The notes: a model not told the origin generated them from the sequence alone. A stretch of 23,018 nucleotides of DNA from Chloroflexota bacterium (GCA_018830745.1 JAHJRU010000021.1:1-23018), one strand, 5' to 3'; counted from the first letter of the stretch, positions 14,179 to 21,805 are shown. Translations and numbers: made by a program.

Positions 14179-14568
14179 TTATCCTTCCTTCTTCCGCTCC
14201 TCCCATTTCTGGGCACACATATCCATACATTTCTCAATCATGTGGGGTATAGTCTCGCCTATCTTCTCTATTGCCGAAGCTATGCTCCCCTTGATTGACT
14301 CCACCCGGACGCCTTCCTTATCGATGATAATCAGCGCAATCGGCTTGACCCCGGCACCACCTCCGGTGCCGCCACCGGCGCCCTCTCCCTTTTGTTTGGC
14401 TTCGCCCTTAGCCTCGCCACCGCCGGCGCCGAAACCAAAGCCAACGCATATCAGGGGAATAATGGTTGTCCCTCCCACGGATATCGGCTCCCCCACCACG
14501 GTCTTGGTGCTCAGCACCTTCTCAATTTCTCCCAGGGTTGTCTTGACCAGGTTCTCAACTATATCCAT
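14179..14568 (-). CDS. GerW (YtfJ) family protein
   Basis: A 129-aa GerW/YtfJ family protein. The N-terminal helix (NLVKTTLGEIEKVLSTKTVVG) is followed by the core strand block GEPISVGGTTIIPLICVGFGFG, a long Gly/Ala/Lys-rich loop (about residues 48-73), then KPIALIIIDKEGVRVESI and a C-terminal helix with CMDMC. In Bacillus the family is needed for spore germination, yet members occur in many non-spore-formers. GGAGGTG lies just before the ATG. It is first in a three-gene operon with DUF2953 and the short paralogue. Its role in this organism is unknown. Confidence 0.88.
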   Translation of the reverse strand: MDIVENLVKTTLGEIEKVLSTKTVVGEPISVGGTTIIPLICVGFGFGAGGGEAKGEAKQKGEGAGGGTGGGAGVKPIALIIIDKEGVRVESIKGSIASAIEKIGETIPHMIEKCMDMCAQKWEERKKEG

Positions 14569-14698
14569 AACGCACCTCCTTTTATTATTAAGTGTTGCTC
14601 CTCATCTGTAATTGTCAATTGCCGGGTATGACCGTATTCAGATGTTAGCACCGCTAAAGCATATGGTCAATGACTTTTTCTCTCTTGAGAAATCATTG

Positions 14699-14728
14699 TT
14701 GCTACCACCATAGGCAAAAGGTTATTAT
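14699..14728 (+). promoter_or_regulatory. Possible promoter for the UbiD operon
   Basis: TTGCTA (14699-14704), 18-base spacer, TATTAT (14723-14728; 5 of 6) in the 192-base gap between the divergent GerW and UbiD genes, with a predicted start about 25 bases before the ATG. The -35 is imperfect, so this is tentative. Confidence 0.35.
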
Positions 14729-14760
14729 ATAGTCACCATTAAAAAGACCAGGAGGTAGAT

Positions 14761-16191
14761 ATGGCATTTAAGGACAACCGTGAGTTCATCGAAGCTCTGG
14801 AGAAGACTGGTGACGTGGTCGTGGTTAAGAAAGAGGTGGACTGGGATATGGAGGCCGGGGCTATCTCCCGGCGGGCTTGCGAGCTTTCCGGACCGGCCAT
14901 CCTTTTCCAAAAAATAAAGGATTACCCCGAGGGATACCGCATTTTTGCCGCGCCGGTGGCTACCTACCGAAGAGTAGCCATCGCCATGGGGCTTCCGGCT
15001 GATACTCCCATTAAAACAATCTATGATGAATATGAGCGACGGGAAGAGGATTCGATACCCCCAGTGGTGGTTAAGAATGGGCCCTGTAAGGAAAATATCC
15101 TGCTGGGAGACGATATTGACCTTTACCGTCTTCCATCACCCATGTGCCACGATGGCGACGGGGGTAGATACATCGGCACCTGGGGTTTCGTAGCCAGCAA
15201 GGACCTGGATAATGAATGGGCAAACTGGGGAATGTACCGTTTTCATGTTAATAATCAGCGGTCTTTAGCTATGTCCCCCGCCCCGGGCAGTAACCTGGGC
15301 ATGGTCCTGCGCCAGCAGTACCTACCCCAAAAACTGCCCCTGCCCGTAGCCGCTGTCGTTGGGGCTGATCCCCTCTCCAGCATAGCCGCCTCAGCCGGCT
15401 ACGCCGTAGGCAGAAACGAGGCAGATTTAGCCGGTGGACTGCGCCAGGAGCCGGTGGAATTGATAAAATGTGAGACCAACGACCTCCTGGTTCCGGCTCA
15501 CGCGGAAATCGTAATAGAAGGAGAGATATTACCCGATGTGAGTGCCGCCGAAGGACCCTTCGGTGAGTATCCCGGTTACCGCTCCAGAGGTTTTGAGCCA
15601 AAACTTTATTGCCGGGTAACCGCTATCACCTACCGAAACTCACCCATTCTCACCATGTCCAATCTGGGGGTGCCCCCCGATGACAGCCATGTCGGGGGCT
15701 GCCTTAGCACGGCCGTATCGGTGAAGAGGCGAGTAGAGCAAGCCGGCGTGCCCGTAGTTGACTGCTACGTCCCGCCCGAAGGAGCCGCCTTCATGGCTAT
15801 AGTCAGTGTCAAAAAAGGCGGTAACGAGGTGGCTCAGACGATAGGCAACGCTATAGGCCGGCGGAGAGCCTGGATTTCTAAAATCATCGTGGTTGACGAT
15901 GATGTGGATGTCTTTGACATGCGCCAGGTTATCCACGCCCTTTCTGTCAAGTGCCACTCCACCCGCGGGATATTTCTGAAAGACACCCCTCCGGGAACCG
16001 GCAACCCCTTCTCGCCGTGCGATGACGCCGAGGAAAAAAAGCACTCCATCGGGGCTGTGGCAGTGTTCGACTGCACCTGGCCATCTCACTGGCCCAAAGA
16101 CCAGATACCGGTCAAAGCATCCTTTAACACGATTTACCCCCAGGAAATCAGAGACAGGGTCTTAGCCAACTGGAGCGAGTACGGGCTCTAG
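14761..16191 (+). CDS. UbiD family prenylated-FMN (de)carboxylase
   Basis: A 476-aa cytoplasmic enzyme that uses prenylated FMN to decarboxylate, or in some members carboxylate, aromatic or alpha,beta-unsaturated acids. N155 and R160 (NWGMYR) and E264/E269 (EGPFGE) occur at exactly the spacing of Asn168, Arg173, Glu277 and Glu282 of fungal Fdc1. E220 matches Glu233. The position matching the third metal ligand, His191, is Asn178 here (PGSNLGM), which is unusual. The ribosome site AGGAGGT is strong. It is first in a five-gene operon with a small protein, MaoC, a flavoprotein and a UroD-like protein, so it is more likely catabolic than a ubiquinone enzyme. No UbiX-type prenylFMN synthase is in the window. 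Confidence 0.93.
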   Translation: MAFKDNREFIEALEKTGDVVVVKKEVDWDMEAGAISRRACELSGPAILFQKIKDYPEGYRIFAAPVATYRRVAIAMGLPADTPIKTIYDEYERREEDSIPPVVVKNGPCKENILLGDDIDLYRLPSPMCHDGDGGRYIGTWGFVASKDLDNEWANWGMYRFHVNNQRSLAMSPAPGSNLGMVLRQQYLPQKLPLPVAAVVGADPLSSIAASAGYAVGRNEADLAGGLRQEPVELIKCETNDLLVPAHAEIVIEGEILPDVSAAEGPFGEYPGYRSRGFEPKLYCRVTAITYRNSPILTMSNLGVPPDDSHVGGCLSTAVSVKRRVEQAGVPVVDCYVPPEGAAFMAIVSVKKGGNEVAQTIGNAIGRRRAWISKIIVVDDDVDVFDMRQVIHALSVKCHSTRGIFLKDTPPGTGNPFSPCDDAEEKKHSIGAVAVFDCTWPSHWPKDQIPVKASFNTIYPQEIRDRVLANWSEYGL

Positions 16192-16218
16192 TTAAGTGTC
16201 ATTGAATGGAGGGATAAA

Positions 16219-16536
16219 ATGGTCAAAGAATATTCAACCTTCGTAAGTGCCCCCCAGGGATTGCCCGAAGGCCAGGAGATTAAACTGGCGATAAAGGACC
16301 TGACTCCGGGCCCCCGGAAGTATGACTGCCGCATAGTCAAAGCCATAGTTGCCAGTTCCTCCGACAGGATTGAGGGTGGAGATGTCCTCTGGCTGAAATC
16401 GCTGGTGGGTATAACTTCCCCCAAACCATGGGCAATAAAAATTCTGGAAGAACTGGGCGATTCCATACCGCGCCCTCCTTACAGCGAGTTAATCCAGGTG
16501 ACCGAAGCGCTCAACGAAGGACTGACGCTGGAGTAA
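16219..16536 (+). CDS. Small protein downstream of UbiD, unknown
   Basis: A 105-aa soluble protein (about 11.5 kDa) that I cannot name. It has no Cys pairs for metal, no signal peptide and one Cys in total. It contains a strand-rich middle (EIKLAIKDLTPGPRKYDCRIVKAIVAS) and a C-terminal helix with PYSELIQVTEALNEG. A clear GGAGGG site precedes its ATG, 27 bases after UbiD. Multi-subunit UbiD-type enzymes such as phenylphosphate carboxylase carry a small (~10 kDa) gamma subunit, so an accessory subunit of this UbiD is a reasonable inference from size and position. I cannot confirm homology by reading. Confidence 0.7.
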   Translation: MVKEYSTFVSAPQGLPEGQEIKLAIKDLTPGPRKYDCRIVKAIVASSSDRIEGGDVLWLKSLVGITSPKPWAIKILEELGDSIPRPPYSELIQVTEALNEGLTLE

Positions 16537-16567
16537 TAAAGCTCACCCTTTAGAGGAGGCACTATCA

Positions 16568-17047
16568 ATGGCAATCACCAGTCTGGCCAAAACGTTCGAT
16601 GAATTCACCGTCGGGGAAAAGATGGTGTTCCCCCTGGTGACCATCACCGAAGCGCACGTTGTCGCCTGGGCCGGTCTCAGTGGCGATTTTAATCCCCTTC
16701 ATATGAACCAGGAATACGCTAAAACAACCACCACCGGCGCGAAGGTTGGGGGGATGGTGCCTCACGGTCAGTTTATGGCGGCTATCTCGGTGACACCCAT
16801 CGGCCATCTCCTGGCGGGGACGGCTATAGCCTTCCTGGATTTGTCATTCCAGTTTAAAGCGCCCTTTGGCGTGGGCGATACGCTTTATGTCGAGGTTGAG
16901 GTAGCCGACAAGAAACCAAGCACCAAGTACGACGGTGGCATGGTCCGGTTCGACCTGACCACCAGGAATCAACAGGGCACGGCGGTAATAGAAGGCAGTG
17001 CCGCCTTCCTGATATCCCGGGAAAACACGCTCAAGCTGCCCTACTAG
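16568..17047 (+). CDS. MaoC-like (R)-specific enoyl hydratase/dehydratase
   Basis: A 159-aa hot-dog-fold protein. The hydratase signature is present: GLSGDFNPLHMNQEYA with the catalytic D40 and H45, then VPHGQF. The FLDLSFQFKAPFGVGDTLYVEVEV strand block and VRFDLTTRNQQG are typical of single-domain MaoC proteins. The family hydrates or dehydrates enoyl-thioesters (CoA or ACP). GAGGAGG precedes the ATG. The gene lies 31 bases after the small UbiD-linked gene and 35 before the flavoprotein, clearly within the operon. This suggests water addition or removal on an unsaturated acyl-CoA made or used by its neighbours. Confidence 0.92.
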   Translation: MAITSLAKTFDEFTVGEKMVFPLVTITEAHVVAWAGLSGDFNPLHMNQEYAKTTTTGAKVGGMVPHGQFMAAISVTPIGHLLAGTAIAFLDLSFQFKAPFGVGDTLYVEVEVADKKPSTKYDGGMVRFDLTTRNQQGTAVIEGSAAFLISRENTLKLPY

Positions 17048-17082
17048 CCGGCCAAAACGCTTAACAAAGGAGTGAAGCTGGA

Positions 17083-18711
17083 ATGGGTTTAAAAGAACCG
17101 GAATATATCACCTGTGATGTCCTGGTAATCGGTAGCGGCGCCGCTGGCCTTGAGGCGGCTATCAGGGCACGACAACAGGGAGCCTCCGTCCTCCTTGTCT
17201 CCAAGTCCCAGATGGGTTTAGGCAATAACACGGCTCTCGCCGGGGCAGCCTTTGCCGCAGCTACCGGGGAGCGCGATGCCAGCGACAATCCTGATATGCA
17301 TAAGAAGGACATTATGGAAGGTGGCCGCTTCATCAACGATCCCAACCTCGTGAGAAAATTCACCCAGAGGATAGTCGGCGAGGTATCCCTCCTGCAAAAA
17401 TATGGCGTTCCTTTCCAGAAGGACGGAGAACGGCTTTCTATTAGCCGGGCACCGGGACACTCTTATCCCCGCCACTTCTATGGGGAAAAACGCATAGGAA
17501 CGGTATTTACTCTCCCCCTCAAGGAGTACGCCGCTAAAACGGGGGTGAAGTTCATGGAGAGGGTATTTATCAGCCGTCTCCTGACCAAAAACGGGGAAGT
17601 GGCGGGCGCCGTGGGAATTGACCGGGGCGGACGCCTTCTTATCTTCCAGGCACAGGTGATAGTGCTGGCAACCGGTGGTGCCGGACAGGTATACCTCCAC
17701 ACCAATAACGCCGTTGGCATGACGGGTGACGGCTACGCCCTGGGCTTCCACACCGGGGTCCCTCTGAGAGATATGGAGTTCGTCCAGTTTTACCCCACGG
17801 CTATCCTGGGAATCAGGATGATTATTTATGAGACCTTTGTCTTTCGGTACGGAGCCATCATCAGGAATTCCCACGGCGAGGATGTGATAGTCAAACACGG
17901 CCTGCAGGACCCCATGCTGATGACACGAGACCGCCTGGCCCAGGCCATGATGAGAGAGCTCTTAGCGGGAAATGACGTGGATGGTGGGATGATTATGGAC
18001 CTCAATCCGCTCACCGATGATACTATCCACCGACTCCGCCACCTGCTCCCGGCTAGCGCCCCTGATGAGAAGCGAGAATTTATAGTGGCACCCACCGTTC
18101 ACTTTACTATTGGGGGCTTGGTCACCGATGCCAGCACCAGCACAGGTATCCCCGGCCTGCTTGCCTGCGGGGAAGTGGTCGGCGGTGCCCACGGCGCCAA
18201 CCGCCTGGCCGGCAATGCCCTTTCCGAGTGCTTCGCCATGGGAGCACTAGCCGGTGAGAGCGCTGCCCACCAGGCTAAAGAGACCCCTCCAAGAAAACCC
18301 GACCCGGCCGAGATAGATGCGGAGAAAGCCCGCCTGGAATCCTTACTGGGTGAAGAGCAAGGGAACACCAGAGACCTCCTTCGCTCCCTCAAAGAGGTGA
18401 CCTGGCTTAAGGTCGGCATAATTCGTAACCAGTCCGGACTTATGGATGCCCGGGACAAGATAAAAGACCTTCGCTCACGGGCAGGGATGGTCCGGACGGC
18501 TGATATTAAGAGCCTGATAAGTCGCCTGGAGTTAGATAATATGCTCCTGGTAGCCGATATGATCACCCGAGCCGCCCTGGAGAGAAAAGAAAGCCGCGGC
18601 GCTCACTTCCGCGAGGATTACCCCGATGAAGACGCTGACTGGCAGGCTAACCTTTTCATAACCAACAAGCAGGGTGAAATTGCGCTGGAAAAGAAGCCAG
18701 CCGTACTTTAA
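17083..18711 (+). CDS. Fumarate reductase/succinate dehydrogenase-like FAD flavoprotein
   Basis: A 542-aa flavoprotein of the SdhA/FrdA superfamily. FAD site: GSGAAG at residues 17-22, ATGGAG, and HGANRLAGNALSE near the end. Active-site residues are partly kept: E250 (YET), R282 (TRDRLAQA), H340 (HFTIGG) and R374 (HGANR) match E. coli FrdA Glu245, Arg287, His355 and Arg390. Two differences stand out. The FrdA His232 position (QYHPT) is Tyr237 here (QFYPT), and the covalent-FAD His region reads GNNTALAG without His. It therefore probably reduces or oxidises an enoate other than fumarate using non-covalent FAD. There is no signal peptide, heme or iron-sulfur subunit nearby. AAAGGAG precedes the ATG; it is the fourth gene of the UbiD operon. 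Confidence 0.9.
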   Translation: MGLKEPEYITCDVLVIGSGAAGLEAAIRARQQGASVLLVSKSQMGLGNNTALAGAAFAAATGERDASDNPDMHKKDIMEGGRFINDPNLVRKFTQRIVGEVSLLQKYGVPFQKDGERLSISRAPGHSYPRHFYGEKRIGTVFTLPLKEYAAKTGVKFMERVFISRLLTKNGEVAGAVGIDRGGRLLIFQAQVIVLATGGAGQVYLHTNNAVGMTGDGYALGFHTGVPLRDMEFVQFYPTAILGIRMIIYETFVFRYGAIIRNSHGEDVIVKHGLQDPMLMTRDRLAQAMMRELLAGNDVDGGMIMDLNPLTDDTIHRLRHLLPASAPDEKREFIVAPTVHFTIGGLVTDASTSTGIPGLLACGEVVGGAHGANRLAGNALSECFAMGALAGESAAHQAKETPPRKPDPAEIDAEKARLESLLGEEQGNTRDLLRSLKEVTWLKVGIIRNQSGLMDARDKIKDLRSRAGMVRTADIKSLISRLELDNMLLVADMITRAALERKESRGAHFREDYPDEDADWQANLFITNKQGEIALEKKPAVL

Positions 18712-18724
18712 AAGGCAGAGAGAT

Positions 18725-19804
18725 ATGACCGGAACAGGAAACCGCAGGCAGGAGACGATGACCACCAGGGAACGCATGAAGGCGCTGGCGCTGGGACAGC
18801 GGCCCGATAGGGTCCCCCTCACCCTCTCCGCCCTGGGGTTCTGTGCCCGGATTGCCGGCTACCCCATTGCCCATATCTTTGACGACCCGGAAAAGAGCTT
18901 TTGGGCACAAGTATGGACGCAGGAAATGTACGGCAGCGATAGCGGACCATCCTACTCCTTCTCCATGTCCATCGCCTGGGACTTCGGCGGCGGGATTAAG
19001 TTCCCCACCAGCCGGTGGCAGCAAGTCCCGGAACCGGAACGCTTTCCAGTAGAATCAGAAGCAGACGTTATACGGCTGGAAGTACCCGATGTGAAGACTG
19101 CCCCCTCCATCCAGCTGGCAATGGAGTTATCCCGGCTGTGCCAGCAGCACCAGCGCCCCATCATGTTCACCATCGGCAGCCCCTTTACCTGGGCGGGCAA
19201 TCTCTGCGGCCTGGACCAGCTCTGCCGCTGGATGATGAAAAAGCCTGAACTGGCCCACCGACTGCTGCGGTTAAGCACGGACTTCTGCCTCCAGATAGCC
19301 CAATACTGGGTGGACACCTTCGGCGCACAGCGGGTTACCCCCCTCGTGCCCACCCCAGCCGAGTCAAACGACGTCATTTCCCCCAAACAGTTTGAGGAGT
19401 TTGCCTTTCCCTATCTAAAGGAGCTTTGCGAAAAGGTACTGGCTATGGGAGTCAGACGTTTCTACTGTCATTATTGCGGCGAGCAGAACCTGAACCTCCC
19501 TTATCTGGCTCAGATTCCCCTGGGCAAAGCGGGTTTTGTCAGCGTTGGCCATCAGGTTGACCTGAATACGGCTATTAAGTATTTCGGTGATAAATACATC
19601 ATCGTGGGCAACGTCGAGCCCGCGATGATACAGAACGGAACCCCGCAGCAGGTCTACGAACTGGCCAGGCAATGCATTGAAAAGGCAAAGTATGCCCCCA
19701 GCGGCTTCATCCTCTGTCCCGGCTGCGAGCTTCCGCCCATGGCACCGCCATACAATGTATACATGCTCAAGAAAGCCATAAACGACTTTGGCTGGTATGA
19801 CTAA
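18725..19804 (+). CDS. Uroporphyrinogen decarboxylase family, MtaA-like zinc methyltransferase homologue
   Basis: A 359-aa URO-D fold protein. It is unlikely to be heme HemE: it has a zinc-site pattern like the MtaA/MtbA corrinoid methyltransferases, H249-x-C251 (CHYCGEQN) and C331/C334 (CPGCELPP, followed by APPYNVY). Other blocks are NVEPAMIQNGTPQQVYE and GSPFTWAGNLCG. The family moves methyl groups between corrinoid proteins and thiols. The start is taken at ATG 18725, 13 bases after the flavoprotein stop; ATG 18758 (MTTRERMKALALG, behind AGGAG) is also possible. No corrinoid-binding protein is in the window. It is last in the UbiD operon, so demethylation of a methoxylated or S-methylated substrate is one hypothesis. 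Confidence 0.88.
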   Translation: MTGTGNRRQETMTTRERMKALALGQRPDRVPLTLSALGFCARIAGYPIAHIFDDPEKSFWAQVWTQEMYGSDSGPSYSFSMSIAWDFGGGIKFPTSRWQQVPEPERFPVESEADVIRLEVPDVKTAPSIQLAMELSRLCQQHQRPIMFTIGSPFTWAGNLCGLDQLCRWMMKKPELAHRLLRLSTDFCLQIAQYWVDTFGAQRVTPLVPTPAESNDVISPKQFEEFAFPYLKELCEKVLAMGVRRFYCHYCGEQNLNLPYLAQIPLGKAGFVSVGHQVDLNTAIKYFGDKYIIVGNVEPAMIQNGTPQQVYELARQCIEKAKYAPSGFILCPGCELPPMAPPYNVYMLKKAINDFGWYD

Positions 19805-19940
19805 CCAGGTCAGCTAAATAGAGCGTATCTCAGGCGAACGCGCATGAGACACAGGTCGCATACAGGCATCACATGATCGGCTAAAATAGTATTAAATATA
19901 ATGGAAATGTACGTGTCAATAAAATGGAGCAAGCGGTAAA

Positions 19941-20285
19941 ATGTCAGAGACCATGGAGAAGCCAACGCACGGCGAACCGCCGAGCAAAGAAGAGGTCGCA
20001 CAGAGGAAAAGGGACGTAAAAACCACTTTCTGCTGTCCCTATTGTGGAGAAAAGCTAAAGAAATGGCAGGTGCCACAGACGGTTTTCACCGAGTGGCCCA
20101 ACGAGTTCATGTATATATGTTTGAACGATGAGTGCTCCTACTTCATCCAGGGATGGGACGCTATGGCGGCTATGGGCAGACACTGCTCCTTCCGCTTGAT
20201 GTATGATCCCATAACAGATAGCTGCAACCCCATACCCATCTCTAACGCCAGTACGCTTAGGGATGGCATCGTTGAAGAAGAGTGA
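19941..20285 (+). CDS. Small zinc-ribbon protein, unknown
   Basis: A 114-aa protein with a zinc ribbon: C32-x2-C35 (CPYCG) and C60-x4-C65 (CLNDEC), followed by SYFIQGWDAMAAMG and a conserved-looking FRLMYDPITDSCNPIPI. The N-terminus is charged and probably disordered. It resembles ogr/Delta-like zinc-finger proteins found near anaerobic degradation genes, but I only recognise the general type. It lies 136 bases after the UroD-like gene. A TATAAT (19897-19902) in that gap has no good -35, so it may be read alone or by read-through. Shine-Dalgarno spacing is long (GGAG about 11 bases from the ATG). Possible roles are regulator or metal/electron accessory. Confidence 0.7.
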   Translation: MSETMEKPTHGEPPSKEEVAQRKRDVKTTFCCPYCGEKLKKWQVPQTVFTEWPNEFMYICLNDECSYFIQGWDAMAAMGRHCSFRLMYDPITDSCNPIPISNASTLRDGIVEEE

Positions 20286-20342
20286 GCAGCGTTGGGTGAG
20301 GCGCTGGCCGGATAAATTAATATCATTTCTGACTCCCAAAAG

Positions 20343-20366
20343 CAGGGTGCCCATCTGGGTACCCTG
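20343..20366. terminator. Strong hairpin, probable terminator-like element
   Basis: CAGGGTGCCC (20343-20352) pairs with GGGTACCCTG (20357-20366) through 10 pairs including one G-U, with loop ATCT. It sits 58 bases after the zinc-ribbon stop and before the promoter at 20414. No T-run follows on the plus strand (ACTATTTAG), so it may be a non-canonical terminator or a transcript-stabilising stem. Confidence 0.45.
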
Positions 20367-20413
20367 ACTATTTAGCTTCACCTTCCGCTCACCCGTAGTT
20401 GCCACACCATAAT

Positions 20414-20442
20414 TTGACTCCACCGCCCCTATTCCTCATAAT
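20414..20442 (+). promoter_or_regulatory. sigma70-type promoter for the nitronate monooxygenase gene
   Basis: TTGACT (20414-20419; 5 of 6), 17-base spacer, CATAAT (20437-20442; 5 of 6). Start near 20449, leaving a leader of about 70 bases. A small AGAGG/CCTCT stem (20462-20478) lies in the leader. Confidence 0.6.
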
Positions 20443-20519
20443 AATATAGGGCACACAGAGTAGAGGAAACTGACCTCTGCCCCTTCCCTTTTACCAATAT
20501 AGTAATGGAGGCTGTCCTT

Positions 20520-21686
20520 ATGGCAACTACCCGGAGTGAGAAAATACTGCGCACCAAGCTATGCGATATGCTGGGTATTAAATACCCTATCATCCAGGCC
20601 GGTATGGGTACTGTTTCCGGTCCCACCCTTGCCGCCGCCGTATCCAATGCCGGTGGACTGGGCGTGATAGCAGCTATTGACCTGCTGCCGGATGAGCTTC
20701 GCCGGTGGATAAGGAAGACCAAGGCGCTCACCGATAAACCCTTTGCGGTAGACACCATCTTCGTCAAATCGCTTCCCAAATCGTTGACCATGGATGAGGT
20801 ACGTGAGCAAATGCCAGCAGAAAGTATGGACTTCGCCGGCAAGGTAAGAAAGGAAATCGGGATTCCCGAAGCTACCGGAAGAACCGATACCATGATAGCC
20901 TCGCGGCAAATCATCGAGGAGCAATTTCAGGTATGTATAGAAGAAAAAGTGCCAGTACTGGTATCGGCGCTGGGTAACCCGGAATGGATGCTGCCTCAAG
21001 CCCATGCAAATGGGATGACGGTGATGGGGCTGGTGGGTAACGTAAAGGAAGCGCGCCAGGTGGCCGAAGTCGGGGTAGATATCATCATTGCCCAGGGGCA
21101 TGAAGGAGGCGGACACACGGGCAGAATTGGCACCCTGGCACTCATACCCCAGGTGGTTGATGCCGTTCATCCCACCCCCGTAGTAGCTGCCGGCGGCATC
21201 GCCGACGGCAGGGGGCTGGTAGCATCCCTGGCTCTGGGGGCTGTTGGCGTATGGTGCGGAACAGCTTTTGCCGTCAGCCACGAAGCCTGTGTTGACCACA
21301 TCGAGGACGGGATTTACACCCAGTGGGAAATCGACCTGCGCAAGCAGAAGATACTTGACGCCACCGAGGACGACCCGCGTATAACCCGCGTCATCACCGG
21401 CAAGACACTCCGCAATCTAAGTAATAAACTGGTTCAGAAGTGGGAGGAGGAGAGGGGACCGATTATCAAGCAATGGCCTTTCCAGTGCGTGCTGATAGGT
21501 GACCTCCAGGAAGGCGTACGCCAAAAGCAGATGAAGGAATACCACCCCTGGGCTCCGGCGGGACAGATTGCCGGCATGATCAAGGAACTTAAAAGCTCCC
21601 GGCAAATAGTGGATGATATGGTGGCTGAAGCCGTGGAAATCCTGAGCCGGAAACTGCCCCAGGAAGTAGATATTGGCCCGGCATAG
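20520..21686 (+). CDS. Nitronate monooxygenase / 2-nitropropane dioxygenase-like FMN protein
   Basis: A 388-aa FMN-binding TIM-barrel protein. Landmarks are KYPIIQAGMGTVSGPTLAAAVSNAGGLGVI at the N-terminus, the QGHEGGGHTG block holding the putative catalytic His, and VVAAGGIADGRGLVASLALGAVGVWCGTAF for phosphate binding. The C-terminal part (RVITGKTLRNLSNK, KEYHPWAPAGQIAGMI) is also typical. Start choice: ATG 20520 lies 8 bases after GGAGG; the upstream in-frame ATG 20505 overlaps that ribosome site. In anaerobes such proteins are often enoyl-ACP-reductase-like or flavin oxidoreductases of unknown substrate, so 'monooxygenase' should be read as a family label. It has its own promoter downstream of the UbiD cluster. 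Confidence 0.9.
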   Translation: MATTRSEKILRTKLCDMLGIKYPIIQAGMGTVSGPTLAAAVSNAGGLGVIAAIDLLPDELRRWIRKTKALTDKPFAVDTIFVKSLPKSLTMDEVREQMPAESMDFAGKVRKEIGIPEATGRTDTMIASRQIIEEQFQVCIEEKVPVLVSALGNPEWMLPQAHANGMTVMGLVGNVKEARQVAEVGVDIIIAQGHEGGGHTGRIGTLALIPQVVDAVHPTPVVAAGGIADGRGLVASLALGAVGVWCGTAFAVSHEACVDHIEDGIYTQWEIDLRKQKILDATEDDPRITRVITGKTLRNLSNKLVQKWEEERGPIIKQWPFQCVLIGDLQEGVRQKQMKEYHPWAPAGQIAGMIKELKSSRQIVDDMVAEAVEILSRKLPQEVDIGPA

Positions 21687-21805
21687 ACAGTCGATTACCC
21701 CTTGCTTTCACCCCTATTAGCTGTCAAACCTCTGGCTGACAGTGGAGACTCTGGTATCTTTCCAGCCGTTGAGCCACTCTAATTATCTTACCCTCTACGG
21801 AAAAG

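Noticed and set aside
17218..17898. 226-codon open frame on the minus strand
   Set aside because: Antisense to the flavoprotein gene with clear FAD and active-site motifs.
19897..19902. TATAAT as a promoter for the 114-aa zinc-ribbon gene
   Set aside because: No acceptable -35 at 16-18 bases and no extended -10, so mentioned only in the gene entry.
20559..21299. 246-codon open frame on the minus strand
   Set aside because: Antisense to the nitronate monooxygenase-like gene; its translation has no recognisable domain.
21721..21742. CTGTCA/TGACAG inverted repeat before the VOC gene
   Set aside because: Only 6 bp with a 10-base loop and no T-run; could be chance.
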